Shown here: positions 14,751-22,619 of the stretch, one piece after another
Layout of the letters: every line of letters begins with the position of its first letter
Numbering within the stretch: position 1 is the first letter of the stretch
From: Sulfurivermis sp040755915
GTDB taxonomy: Bacteria > Pseudomonadota > Gammaproteobacteria > Thiohalomonadales > Thiohalomonadaceae
DNA: 64,000 bases
Reading direction: 5' to 3'
Assembly: GCA_040755915.1 (NCBI GenBank)
Contig: JBFLWM010000026.1
Span: forward strand, 62,001-126,000
The notes under the pieces: model-generated
The model's input: the letters and a program-made list of their open reading frames with translations, nothing else
Databases searched by the model: none
What the model was told of the DNA's origin: nothing
Made by a program: the position numbers and the translations under genes

Positions 14751-16589
14751 TCACGCCCCTCCTGCGGTGTTCAAACCGCGCTCAATATCGATAGAAACCC
14801 CTGAATTCGTCCGAGCCTCGATGGGACGAACGGTGACCCCGGGAGGGGTTACCAGTTCGAACTTGAGAGTCCCGTTCAGCTCGGCGAAACGCTGGTCCAG
14901 CGCTGACCGCGCCTCCTTGCTGCCGAACCTGGCCAGAATGGTGGCGATGGTGCCGCCGATGGCGTCGCGCTGCGAATCGTTGAGCATGAAGCGATCTATG
15001 AATCGCCCGGCGCCCCAACCGGCAGCACCAGAAGCAGCCACCAGGCCGCCGGCAGTACTCATCGCCCCCAAGCCCAAGGCGCCGATGGTGCGCATGTTTT
15101 GCGCTGAAAAAAGCATTCTGGCGCCAGCGCGCCATCCGCTAGGTATCTTCGGGGAAGCCCCTCCAGGAAGGCCGGGGATGCCTTTGCCGCCGCCAGGCAT
15201 ACCAGGCAATCCGCCACCCGGCATGTTGACCACGTAGACCGGCGTCACGCCGGCAAACTCCTCCATGGCCTTGCCGACTGCGACGCCGGCGCCGACGCCG
15301 CCGACACGCTGCAGCAGCTTGCCGCTCAGCTTGGTGCCGGCGAACAGCGCGCCGGCGGCCAGCACACCGCCGCCCAGCATTTCCTTGCCGCTAAGCCCGG
15401 CGCCAGCCTGGTCCCAGGACGATTCGCGCATCAGATATTTGATAGCGGTCGTTATGGCGTCGTTAACAGGTTGCGCGAATCCGTCTGCCGCCTCACGCAG
15501 GGCAGCTTTGAGGCGTCCCACCTGATCAACTGCATCATTGATCGCGCCGGGCAGATCGCGCGCGATGGTGCCGCCCGCCTTCTCGATCTCCGCCGTCATC
15601 TTGCCGACCTGGAACAGCGCATCGCCGGAGAACAGGGTGCGCAAACCCTTCATGGTGTCGAGGTCAACACCCTGGAAGGCGCGGGCCATGAACGTATCGC
15701 GGCCGCGGGCCGTGGTCTGGCTTTGGTATTTCCGGGCAATATCCTGCAGCACGTCGAAGGCGCCGCGCTTGGCTCCGGTCTTGTCGTAGAAACTGACGCC
15801 GGTCGCCCCTGCGGCTCGCTTCATGTATTGCTGGTTTGTAAACAGGCGCAGGGTCGAATCGGCCAGCGTAGACAGGCGCGCCGGGTCGCGTTCGATCAGC
15901 GATAGCTGCTCGATAAAGCCCAGGGTCTGCGAGAACGAAAGGTTGGCGGTTTTCGCGTTGACGCCTACACGGGCGAAGATGGCCGAGAGGTCCTCCAGCT
16001 CCGCATTACCAAGGCGACCGGCCACCACCATCTGATCGAGCAGATCCTTCGAGGTTTGCAGCTTGGACAGGTCGAAGTCGAACGCCTGAGCGGCAACGGT
16101 AAGACCGGCGGCCAGGGTGTTGGCGTTGGCCCCGGTGACGGCAATCGCCGGGTTGATCGCCTGGATAGTGGCCAGCGCCTGCTCCCAGGTCTGGCCGGCC
16201 TGGATCAGGTTGTTGAAGCCCTGCAGCAGATCGTCCAGGTTCTGGCCGGTCGACTTGGCCATGGTGTGCAGCTCGGCGCGCAGAACCTTGGCCATCTCGG
16301 CGGTGGCACCTGCCGTCTGCGCAACCTGGATCAGGGTCTTGTCGAGCCCTGCCGATTGCACCGCGGCATGATAGGCCTTGTAGGCGGCAGCGCCGCCTGC
16401 CAGGGTGGCCGTCCAGCGATTGCCGGCGGAGTCGAGGGCACGCCCCAGGCCATGGGCGGCGCGAGTCATCAGGCCGAGATTGCGCTGCCCACGACGCGAG
16501 AAATTCTCCAGCGTCTGGTTGTAGCGCGGAATGCGCCGTTCCAGGTCGCCGGTGACGTTGATCGCAATCTGTGTTCTCAATTCACCCAT
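14751..16589 (-). CDS. Tail tape measure protein (Mu gp42-like)
   Basis: 612 residues. It has an N-terminal helical region, a middle typical of the phage tape measure domain (TGQNLDDLLQGFNNLIQAGQ, then VTGANANTLAAGLTVAAQAF and RLGNAELEDLSAIFARVG), hydrophobic segments near residues 395-435 and a Gly/Pro-rich linker (455-475). At about 1.5 angstroms per residue this implies a tail of roughly 90 nm. It follows the chaperone genes as in Mu. Confidence 0.9.
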   Translation of the reverse strand: MGELRTQIAINVTGDLERRIPRYNQTLENFSRRGQRNLGLMTRAAHGLGRALDSAGNRWTATLAGGAAAYKAYHAAVQSAGLDKTLIQVAQTAGATAEMAKVLRAELHTMAKSTGQNLDDLLQGFNNLIQAGQTWEQALATIQAINPAIAVTGANANTLAAGLTVAAQAFDFDLSKLQTSKDLLDQMVVAGRLGNAELEDLSAIFARVGVNAKTANLSFSQTLGFIEQLSLIERDPARLSTLADSTLRLFTNQQYMKRAAGATGVSFYDKTGAKRGAFDVLQDIARKYQSQTTARGRDTFMARAFQGVDLDTMKGLRTLFSGDALFQVGKMTAEIEKAGGTIARDLPGAINDAVDQVGRLKAALREAADGFAQPVNDAITTAIKYLMRESSWDQAGAGLSGKEMLGGGVLAAGALFAGTKLSGKLLQRVGGVGAGVAVGKAMEEFAGVTPVYVVNMPGGGLPGMPGGGKGIPGLPGGASPKIPSGWRAGARMLFSAQNMRTIGALGLGAMSTAGGLVAASGAAGWGAGRFIDRFMLNDSQRDAIGGTIATILARFGSKEARSALDQRFAELNGTLKFELVTPPGVTVRPIEARTNSGVSIDIERGLNTAGGA

Positions 16590-16592
16590 GCG

Positions 16593-16715
16593 TCACTCGT
16601 CGCTCAGATAGCGCAACAGCCGCCGCAGCGACTGCCCCCTTACTTCATCCAGCCGCCATCCCTGGCGGATCAATTTCGGTTCGACGGCCTCAAGCCCCCT
16701 GGCCGTCGCTGTCAT
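16593..16715 (-). CDS. Frameshift extension of the tail assembly chaperone
   Basis: A 40-codon open frame (from ATG 16715, GC-rich codons) overlaps the end of the gp41-like gene and has no convincing ribosome site of its own. Its sequence (RGLEAVEPKLIRQGWRLDEV, then LRRLLRYLSDE) is helical and conserved-looking. It is probably expressed only as a fusion to gp41 through a -2 shift at the CGGGGGCGA heptanucleotide-like site (16717-16725). A free 40-residue product is the alternative. Confidence 0.65.
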   Translation of the reverse strand: MTATARGLEAVEPKLIRQGWRLDEVRGQSLRRLLRYLSDE

Positions 16716-17094
16716 CTCGCCCCCGCTGCGCCACCTCGCGGGACGCGGCCTCGGCGCTGGTGGCGCCGTCCAGCTCGTTGGCCTTGCCCTGCAACAGGTC
16801 AAGATCGTCCGGATGCAGCATCTTGAGCACGTCCAGCGTGATCGGCCCCTGCACAGCGGCGTCGCCCTTGCCGATGCGCACGATCTGCCGGCGCAGGACA
16901 TGCACGCCCACCATCGTGGGGCTGGCCACCAGGGTGGGAACCACCTTGTTCCCCTCCACCGCGTAGACCAGCTTCTCGCTCTCCTCTTGGGCCTCGATGA
17001 TGTCGCCTGCCAGGGGCTCGCGCAGGACAATCTCCATGAGATTGTCCGATCCGATCTTGATTCCGTGCTGCAGCGGGATGGTGATCTGCGCCAT
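16690..17094 (-). CDS. Tail assembly chaperone (Mu gp41 family)
   Basis: 134 residues. Family features are a beta-rich start (ITIPLQHGIKIGSDNLMEIVLREP), a GDIIEAQEES helix and a C-terminal helical part (LDVLKMLHPDDLDLLQG). The protein binds the tape measure during tail assembly. Its last ten residues lie in a segment that is also read in another frame to make the extended product. It starts 3 bases after the tube gene stop. Confidence 0.85.
   Translation of the reverse strand: MAQITIPLQHGIKIGSDNLMEIVLREPLAGDIIEAQEESEKLVYAVEGNKVVPTLVASPTMVGVHVLRRQIVRIGKGDAAVQGPITLDVLKMLHPDDLDLLQGKANELDGATSAEAASREVAQRGRDDSDGQGA
16717..16725 (-). other. Putative -2 programmed ribosomal frameshift site
   Basis: CGGGGGCGA, read as CGG GGG CGA in the gp41 frame (codons 124-126). 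Slipping back two bases after GGG re-reads GGC GAG ATG and enters the open frame ending at 16593, adding about 42 residues. Mu-type tail chaperones are known to use a -2 shift at this location. The site and both frames are visible; use of the site is inferred. Confidence 0.65.
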
Positions 17095-17097
17095 CGG

Positions 17098-17454
17098 TTA
17101 CACCTTGTCGCAGGAGCGGGCGGCGAACTTGATCGGCGCCTTGCCGGCCTTGGCGTCGAGCGCCACCGGCTCGGTAACGAACGCCCCGCGCAGCATGTAC
17201 TTCTGGCCCGTGTCGCAGTGGAACATCAGGGTGGCGCCGGTGATGTTCGACAGCGAGATCAGATCGGCATCGGCGGTGTGCAACAGCACGCCGTCGACGC
17301 TCGGGGCGATCTCGTCCTCGGTGTAATAGGTATCGCCACCGTGCCGCTCCGGGCTGCGGGTGTAGCCGCCCGGATTCAGCGTGGCGCCGTTCTCCATCTC
17401 CAGCTTCTTGCCGTCGACGAAGACCTCGGCGCGGCCAGTCAGTTTTTTACTCAT
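17098..17454 (-). CDS. Tail tube protein (Mu gpM family)
   Basis: 118 residues, the expected size. It opens with LTGRAEVFVDGKKL and has the family pair GATLNPGGYTRSPERHGG and a central TYYTEDEIAPSVDGVLL; the C-terminal strands include MLRGAFVTEPVAL. It polymerises into the inner tube. It is followed by the chaperone and preceded by the sheath, as in Mu. Confidence 0.9.
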   Translation of the reverse strand: MSKKLTGRAEVFVDGKKLEMENGATLNPGGYTRSPERHGGDTYYTEDEIAPSVDGVLLHTADADLISLSNITGATLMFHCDTGQKYMLRGAFVTEPVALDAKAGKAPIKFAARSCDKV

Positions 17455-17464
17455 TTCCTAGACC

Positions 17465-17492
17465 TCCGTTAAATGCCGATCCGTTAAATGCG
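17465..17492. repeat. Short tandem duplication around the sheath stop codon
   Basis: CCGTTAAATGC occurs twice 15 bases apart, so TAA is present twice on the minus strand; the first copy read (17,484-17,486) ends the sheath gene. It looks like a simple slippage duplication in the 29-base gap before the tube gene. Confidence 0.6.
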
Positions 17493-18944
17493 GAACTGGG
17501 TCAGGCCGGCGAAGACCTGGGCCTGGCCCATCAGGCGCGGCTCGTCCTTCCAGTTCAGGCGGCCGGTGGCGGTGTCGATCTCGACGAGGATCGAGGCGGC
17601 ATAGCCGTCGTAGTCCTCGCACCAGCCGCGCTCGATGAAATCGCGGTACAGCGACAGCAGCTCGCCCTTGATCAGCGCCTCGGTGACGATGGGTTGGCCA
17701 GCGCCGAAGCGCTCGTCGGTGGACGAGAGCTTGTGACGCGGGAAGCGCAGGGCGACGCGGGCACGCTGCTCGAAGCGGACGCGCTCCAGCGTCTCCGGCC
17801 GGTTGATGTCCAGATAGCTGATATCGCTGATGCCGGCGGCATTGGTCTGGTACATGGTGATCTGGCGTTCGATGTAGACCCGGCCATCCACCCCGCTGGT
17901 GTAGGTGCTGAGGCCATCGAACAGCAGCAGATTGCGCTCGTCGTCGGTCCAGCGCGTCTCGATGGCCGGGGCCTTGAGGCCGACCAGCTCCAGCGAGTGC
18001 AGCGGGCGGGCCGGGTCCAGGGCCAGCGCATTGGCGCCGACGATGGCATTGACCGCGGCCCACAGGTACGGCGGCTCAGGCGTGATGTTGGTAGGCATGC
18101 AGGTGACGTGCGGACTGTTGCGGCCGTTGCCGAAAGTGCCGGATGCGGCATGGTTGCCACGGAAGGCGGCGAAGGCGCGGCAGCCTTTCTGCTGCATCGG
18201 GCCCCAGCGGCTGGTCAGCTCGGTTTCCAGCGCCGTGAGGTTCGCGGCGTCGGAGAACGGCATCACGATCCAGTTCCACCAGACGGCGCCGAAGCCGGCA
18301 ATCGCGTCGGCGATATCCGGGTTGCTGGTTCCGTTCGCCATCGCGCCGATGGCGACGGCGATCCCCTTCGGGGTCTTCTCGCCATAGTAGTTCAGGCGCA
18401 GGTCGATGGCGTTGCCGGTCTCGCCCTTCCAGCGGCAGGTCAGGTCCACCTGGGTGTTGATGGTGCCGTTCACGGCAGCGGTCACCGGCAGGGTGGTGTT
18501 GGCATTGATCGCGGCCGCCAGGGCGGTGGCCACGGCGGAGCCGGCATCGCCGGTGGTCACCGCCACCTGCACGCGGGTACCGGCAATGTAGGCGTTGAGC
18601 GTGCCGGTTTCGGTGGCGGTGCCGGTGGTGGCGATGGTGCCCGCTGCAGCGGCGCCGGCGGCGTTCTCGTCCAGGGCGATCGCCCAGGTCTCCATGAAGC
18701 GGTCGGCGGCCTTAATCTTCTTGAGCATCTCGGCCAGCATGGAGCCGCGGCCAAAGAACTCTTCGGCCTGGGCCTCGTTGGTGACGCGGGTCGGGATGCC
18801 TTCGGCGACAGTGCCGGTGGCGAGGCGCTGGCCGATCACCAGCACCTTGAACTCCATTTCCGCCTGGGCGGCCAGGGAGTTGTCGAACTCGATATAGACG
18901 CCCGGGAGACGCAGCGCCGCGGGGATGCTCTGGAATGGAAGCAT
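17484..18944 (-). CDS. Tail sheath protein (Mu gpL family)
   Basis: 486 residues. The opening (SIPAALRLPGVYIEFDNSLA), the VLVIGQRLATG strand, a WKGETGNAIDLRLNYYGE segment and the C-terminal AGLTQFRI polymerisation strand are typical of Mu-type sheaths. It makes the contractile outer tail. A 15-base tandem duplication carries its stop codon (see 17465-17492). Confidence 0.92.
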   Translation of the reverse strand: MLPFQSIPAALRLPGVYIEFDNSLAAQAEMEFKVLVIGQRLATGTVAEGIPTRVTNEAQAEEFFGRGSMLAEMLKKIKAADRFMETWAIALDENAAGAAAAGTIATTGTATETGTLNAYIAGTRVQVAVTTGDAGSAVATALAAAINANTTLPVTAAVNGTINTQVDLTCRWKGETGNAIDLRLNYYGEKTPKGIAVAIGAMANGTSNPDIADAIAGFGAVWWNWIVMPFSDAANLTALETELTSRWGPMQQKGCRAFAAFRGNHAASGTFGNGRNSPHVTCMPTNITPEPPYLWAAVNAIVGANALALDPARPLHSLELVGLKAPAIETRWTDDERNLLLFDGLSTYTSGVDGRVYIERQITMYQTNAAGISDISYLDINRPETLERVRFEQRARVALRFPRHKLSSTDERFGAGQPIVTEALIKGELLSLYRDFIERGWCEDYDGYAASILVEIDTATGRLNWKDEPRLMGQAQVFAGLTQFRI

Positions 18945-18950
18945 GGCTAA

Positions 18951-19160
18951 TTACTCCTTGGGGCTAGTGTTCTTGGCGCCGCTCTTGATCGGCTTCGCGA
19001 TCTCCACGGAGCCATCCTTGATGCGGCGCAGCCAGTAGGCGCTCTTTTCGACGGACGCGCCTTCTGCCGGCAGGAACTCGAACGGCTTGTGCGGCAGGCG
19101 CACCTTGTACGGATTGCCTTCGACATCGGTTTTCGGCTTGATAAAAATCTGTTCGCTCAT
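18951..19160 (-). CDS. Small tail-operon protein, Mu gp38 / DUF2635 family
   Basis: 69 residues from ATG 19160 (GAGG site 6 bases before). The pattern FIKPKTDVEGNPYKVRLPHK, then LPAEGASVEKSAYWLRRI and a GSVEI strand is the DUF2635 signature. Members lie just before the sheath gene in Mu-like phages; the function is not known. The order here is the same. Confidence 0.8.
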   Translation of the reverse strand: MSEQIFIKPKTDVEGNPYKVRLPHKPFEFLPAEGASVEKSAYWLRRIKDGSVEIAKPIKSGAKNTSPKE

Positions 19161-19168
19161 GGCGTACC

Positions 19169-19675
19169 TCACTGGGGCAAATTCACTTCATCGATGGCGG
19201 CCGGCTCGTCATCGCCCGGGGCCAGCGAATGCTCGGCATGGAACAGCAGGAAGTCGCTGAGCGTGGACTCGTCGACATCCGGCGTCAGGATCACCGGGGA
19301 GGACACCAGGTCCACCGCGATCCAGCCGAAGGGCCGGTCGATCTGCATACTCTTGCGCCAGCTGCGTATCTGCACACCCAGCGCCGTGTTGCGCTCGGCC
19401 CAGGCCCGCACGATGTCCATCATCAGGTCTTCCGCCTCCTCGATCGCCGAGCCTGCAGCTTTCTCGCCCAGCTTTATCTGGCCGATCAGCAGCAGATCGA
19501 GGGTGGAGGCGTCGCCGTCGCTGCCGCCCTTGTGGATCAGCGTGAATACACCCTTCTCCAGTTCGGTCTTGGCGCGGTGCTCGAACGGCACGAAGTCGCG
19601 GGTGCAGACACTGTTCGGCGCGAACGCCTCCAGGCTGGTGAGCAGTGCGGCAAGAAGTGTTCCGGCCTCGCTCAT
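19169..19675 (-). CDS. Probable tail terminator / completion protein (Mu gp37-like)
   Basis: 168 residues of mixed alpha/beta sequence with a central MQIDRPFGWIAVDLV strand and a DVDESTLSDFLLFHAEH segment. Position between the gp10-like neck protein and DUF2635 matches the Mu gp37 slot, where proteins cap the tail for joining to the head. Sequence similarity is weaker than for its neighbours, so the role rests on gene order. Confidence 0.6.
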   Translation of the reverse strand: MSEAGTLLAALLTSLEAFAPNSVCTRDFVPFEHRAKTELEKGVFTLIHKGGSDGDASTLDLLLIGQIKLGEKAAGSAIEEAEDLMMDIVRAWAERNTALGVQIRSWRKSMQIDRPFGWIAVDLVSSPVILTPDVDESTLSDFLLFHAEHSLAPGDDEPAAIDEVNLPQ

Positions 19676-20172
19676 TGCAGCCCTACCTCCCGCAATCCAT
19701 CCATGGCCGACTGGCGCACCAGCTCAACCACGCGGCCCTGCATTTTCTCGTGTGTCGGCTGGGCGAACGGCTGCGGCCTGGTGCCCTTCTCGCGAATGCT
19801 GCGGCCGATGACAAACGCCAGATCCTCAACGTCCATGGTCGGATCGCGCGGCTCGATCCGCTTCGCGCGGATCCAATCGACCAGCGTCTGCTGCGGCGGG
19901 TTGCCGCCGGGCCCGGTGCCCTCCTCGACCATCGGCGCGTAATCCACGCCAGGGGCGATCACTCGCTCGAGGCGACCGGTGCGCAGCACCTGCACGCTGT
20001 TGGTCAGGGTCGAAAAGGCCTTCGGAGTGACGCGCCGTTCCTCGCGGGCAACCTCGTGGGCGGCGCGGTCCAGTCCGCGCTCCAGGTGTTTGAGCATCAC
20101 GCGCGGCGTATTGCGCATAGCGTCGAGCACGCGCTTGTCGTCGATGCGGGCGAAGATGCCGAAGCTGCTCAT
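19672..20172 (-). CDS. Neck protein, HK97 gp10-like family
   Basis: 166 residues. An N-terminal amphipathic helix (HLERGLDRAAHEVAREERRV), the Pro-containing TPKAFSTLTNSVQV, a YAPMVEEGTGP loop and a terminal helical ARPxF-like segment (TRPQPFAQP) mark the gp10 family, which completes the head-tail joint. It overlaps neighbours by 4 bases at each end. Confidence 0.75.
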   Translation of the reverse strand: MSSFGIFARIDDKRVLDAMRNTPRVMLKHLERGLDRAAHEVAREERRVTPKAFSTLTNSVQVLRTGRLERVIAPGVDYAPMVEEGTGPGGNPPQQTLVDWIRAKRIEPRDPTMDVEDLAFVIGRSIREKGTRPQPFAQPTHEKMQGRVVELVRQSAMDGLREVGLQ

Positions 20173-20783
20173 GATGCTGCCTCGAATTCGTCGAGCAGTT
20201 CGCGGTACAGCGCCGCCGGCGTGGCATTGCGCGGCTGTCCGGACATACCGTCACGCATGGCCACCGGCTTGCCACTATTGCGCACGGCCAGCTCGCGCAT
20301 GGCCTCGGCCTGGGCCCGCAGCAGCAGCAGGCCGCGATCGCCGGCGCGGATGGTGGTCTGCGCGGCATCAGCCGCAACCTGGTGGGCGGCGTAGTAATAG
20401 AACTTGTAGGTGGCGCCCAGGGCGGCGATCTGCGCGGCAGTCGGCGCCGGCGTCAGGTGCAGCTCACCGCCGACCAGGGAGAGCCGCGGCAGCTGGCCGG
20501 GGTATCCCCGTTCGTACTGGCGGTACCGGTTGCGCTCGTTGACGCCCCAAATCGGGAACTTCGGCGCCACGATGTCATCGGGCGCCAGGTAGGTCATGAC
20601 GTCGGCCGAGAGGGTGACCGAGCCCAGCAGGGTACGGGGGCGTTTGCTCCCCATCGCCAGCGCGGCGACATCGATATGGCGCTCGAAGTCGGCGTCATTG
20701 GCGGCGGTGAAGATGTCGGCGGCGTCATGCAGCGAGGCCTTGAGGTCTGCCACCAGATCCGCCTTGCTCATGGTGCCGCTCAT
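20169..20783 (-). CDS. Head-tail connector (adaptor-like) protein
   Basis: 204 residues, mostly helical at the start (ADLVADLKASLHDAADIFT), followed by a beta section (LRLSLVGGELHLTPAPT) and a YKFYYYAAHQV strand. The layout is that of head completion/adaptor proteins (gp6-like) and it sits directly upstream of the neck protein. I do not see a diagnostic motif, so the call is by order and general shape. Confidence 0.55.
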   Translation of the reverse strand: MSGTMSKADLVADLKASLHDAADIFTAANDADFERHIDVAALAMGSKRPRTLLGSVTLSADVMTYLAPDDIVAPKFPIWGVNERNRYRQYERGYPGQLPRLSLVGGELHLTPAPTAAQIAALGATYKFYYYAAHQVAADAAQTTIRAGDRGLLLLRAQAEAMRELAVRNSGKPVAMRDGMSGQPRNATPAALYRELLDEFEAAS

Positions 20784-21052
20784 TTGCTGAACCCCATGCC
20801 AACGGCCACGGCCACCAGCGAACCGATAATGGCGAAGCCGAGGAACGCGCGCCAGAACAGGCTGCGGGCGTTGCGGAACGCTTGGATCAGGTCGTGCAGC
20901 GTGCGGATATCCTCATCACCCAGGCCGCTGAGTTTGGCGTGGTCCTGGTAGTGCTTTTCCGGGTCGATCCAGAAGTCGTGCTTGTGCTCGCGGACCTTGT
21001 TTATCAGGGTCTCGGCCAGCTTGTCCGCGTCGGCGTCAGAAAGCTGTGTCAT
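20780..21052 (-). CDS. Small membrane protein next to the holin
   Basis: 90 residues. A soluble N-terminal part with a FWIDPEKHYQDH segment is followed by a single C-terminal hydrophobic span (about 68-86, WRAFLGFAIIGSLVAVAVG). It overlaps the holin and connector genes by 4 bases. Tail-anchored proteins of this type often flank holins in Mu-like phages; it could be an accessory lysis or antiholin protein. Confidence 0.65.
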   Translation of the reverse strand: MTQLSDADADKLAETLINKVREHKHDFWIDPEKHYQDHAKLSGLGDEDIRTLHDLIQAFRNARSLFWRAFLGFAIIGSLVAVAVGMGFSK

Positions 21053-21570
21053 CGTTGCCCCTGCCCCATGATCTCGGTCTTCTGCTTGCTGCCGGCTGAT
21101 GAACCGAAAAAGTAGTCCTTGCTCGCGTAGACCATGGCGAACAGCACGCCCGCGGCGGTTTGCAGCAGCGGCATGACCGAGTTCGGTATCTCGTCACCGG
21201 CGATGGCCAGGGCGATCAGCATGGCGAACAGGCCGAGGGTGTAGATGTAGGCGAGGATTTGCGGCGTCCGGTCACCGGTTTGCGCCTGCCGCTGGCGGGC
21301 GCTGGCACGGTCTGCGGCGGCGATCTTGTCCAGGTCGATGTCCAGCTCGCGCATGCGCACGGCAAACTGCTGGTCGGCTTCCTTGAGCTTGAGCAGCACA
21401 TCCGGGCTGGCACCCGCCAACGCCTCCGCGAGATGCTTCTCGCTGGCCTCCTCGTCGCCCAGCACGGCGCCGGCCACGGCGCGGGCGGCCATGCCGCCAA
21501 GCGGGCCGCCCAAGGCGGTGCCCAGTGCCGGGGCTACGGTCTTGACCAGGCTTTTCCAGTCGAATGCCAT
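21049..21570 (-). CDS. Holin (three-transmembrane holin family)
   Basis: 173 residues. The Gly/Ala-rich N-terminal hydrophobic stretch (GTALGGPLGGMAARAVAGAVLG), a charged helix (QQFAVRMRELDIDLDKIAAADR) and two C-terminal spans (ILAYIYTLGLFAMLIALAIA and LLQTAAGVLFAMVYA) fit the 3TM holin family. It should permeabilise the inner membrane to release the endolysin encoded next to it. Confidence 0.78.
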   Translation of the reverse strand: MAFDWKSLVKTVAPALGTALGGPLGGMAARAVAGAVLGDEEASEKHLAEALAGASPDVLLKLKEADQQFAVRMRELDIDLDKIAAADRASARQRQAQTGDRTPQILAYIYTLGLFAMLIALAIAGDEIPNSVMPLLQTAAGVLFAMVYASKDYFFGSSAGSKQKTEIMGQGQR

Positions 21571-22041
21571 TCAGTCCACCAGTTCGAAGTGAGGCAGATC
21601 ATCGAAAACCTGATCCGCCACGTTGCGATCCCGATCCCAGTCGCCGCCCCAGCGCAGAGGGACGCCCATCTCCTGCGCCAGCCGCTCGGCGTGGCCGGCG
21701 AAGTGGTACCACTGGCACAGGTCCTTGATGTAGGCGGTCAGCGCCGCCTGCTGTGCCTGCGGCAGGTTTTGCAGGAACTCGGGCACCACCGGCCAGGGAA
21801 TGCGGCGGCCGGGCATGTACGGCGCGGCATCGACGGCCTGGGACGGCAGTCCGTTGTGCTTGCTGGTCGGCCAAGGGGTTTTGCTGCGGCGCTGAGCCAC
21901 AGCCAGGTCCTGCGCGTCCTTGCTGCGGTGTCCCTCGATGATCGAGCAGTCGTAGGTTTCCACCAGGCGCAGGAACACCCGCTGCAGCCGCTCGTCGCAG
22001 CTGGAGAGGCGTTGCGCAGAGATGGTGGAGAACTCCGGCAT
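21571..22041 (-). CDS. Endolysin, M15 (VanY-like) peptidase
   Basis: 156 residues. Zinc-site residues are in place: His in SKHNGLPSQAVDAAPY and its Asp five residues on from Ser, then the terminal PHFEL His. The EGHRS segment is the conserved substrate region of phage L-alanyl-D-glutamate peptidases. It cleaves peptide cross-links of peptidoglycan. It lies directly upstream of the holin in transcription order. Confidence 0.85.
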   Translation of the reverse strand: MPEFSTISAQRLSSCDERLQRVFLRLVETYDCSIIEGHRSKDAQDLAVAQRRSKTPWPTSKHNGLPSQAVDAAPYMPGRRIPWPVVPEFLQNLPQAQQAALTAYIKDLCQWYHFAGHAERLAQEMGVPLRWGGDWDRDRNVADQVFDDLPHFELVD

Positions 22042-22556
22042 TACTGGCTCCCGGCGTTGGCGGCGGCGCGCTTGTCGATCTCGGCCTGTACCAGGGCCAG
22101 CCGGCCCTCGTCCGCCTTGAACACATCGATCTGGGCGAGCAGCTCGTCATCACCCATGGCCGCCAGGTCCGCGGCGAACGCATCCATATCGGCGGCGGCA
22201 TCAGGGCTGCCTGCGGTACCGCCGGCGGCGCGCTTCAGCTTCTCCTCGGCGATGGCCGCGATCAGCGTGCTGCGGGTCTTGCCTGCATTCTCTGCCACTT
22301 CGAGGCGGGTAAGCTCGTCATCCGTGAGCGCCGTCAGCAGCGGGGTGATCTCCTTGATCGGCTTGTCCAGCAGCTCCAGAAGCGGGTCGCCATCGTTGCC
22401 GGGTGCCGGCGCGGTCTCTGCGACATGCGCAGCCGGGCGCAGATGCGGCGGCACCTGGCTTTCCGGGAAGTCGCGGGTTTCGCCAGGCGGCACCATGTTG
22501 CTGCCGACGTAGATCGGCATTTGAGTGTTGTTGGAAACCGGGATGCGCTTTTCCAT
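22041..22556 (-). CDS. Head-associated protein of unknown function
   Basis: 171 residues. The N-terminus (RIPVSNNTQMPIYVGSNMVP, then PGETRDFPESQVPPHLRP) is a beta domain found in proteins encoded after Mu-type capsid genes. The C-terminus is helical with two Ala/Asp-rich repeats (LLTALTDDELTRLEVAEN and DLAAMGDDELLAQIDVF). It shares one base with the endolysin gene. It could be a head decoration or completion protein; the evidence is its place and composition. Confidence 0.6.
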   Translation of the reverse strand: MEKRIPVSNNTQMPIYVGSNMVPPGETRDFPESQVPPHLRPAAHVAETAPAPGNDGDPLLELLDKPIKEITPLLTALTDDELTRLEVAENAGKTRSTLIAAIAEEKLKRAAGGTAGSPDAAADMDAFAADLAAMGDDELLAQIDVFKADEGRLALVQAEIDKRAAANAGSQ

Positions 22557-22582
22557 GTTCCTCTCCTGTCTGGGTGGATGGG

Positions 22583-22607
22583 GCGCCCGGAGACGTGCTC
22601 CGGGCGC
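22583..22607 (-). terminator. Perfect GC hairpin after the capsid gene
   Basis: GCGCCCGGAG and CTCCGGGCGC with a 5-base loop, in the 63 bases between the capsid fusion and the next gene. It has no T-run on the minus strand, so it may be a partial (rho-assisted) terminator or an mRNA stabiliser that keeps capsid message above that of the later genes. Confidence 0.45.
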
Positions 22608-22619
22608 TTACGCCGGCAC

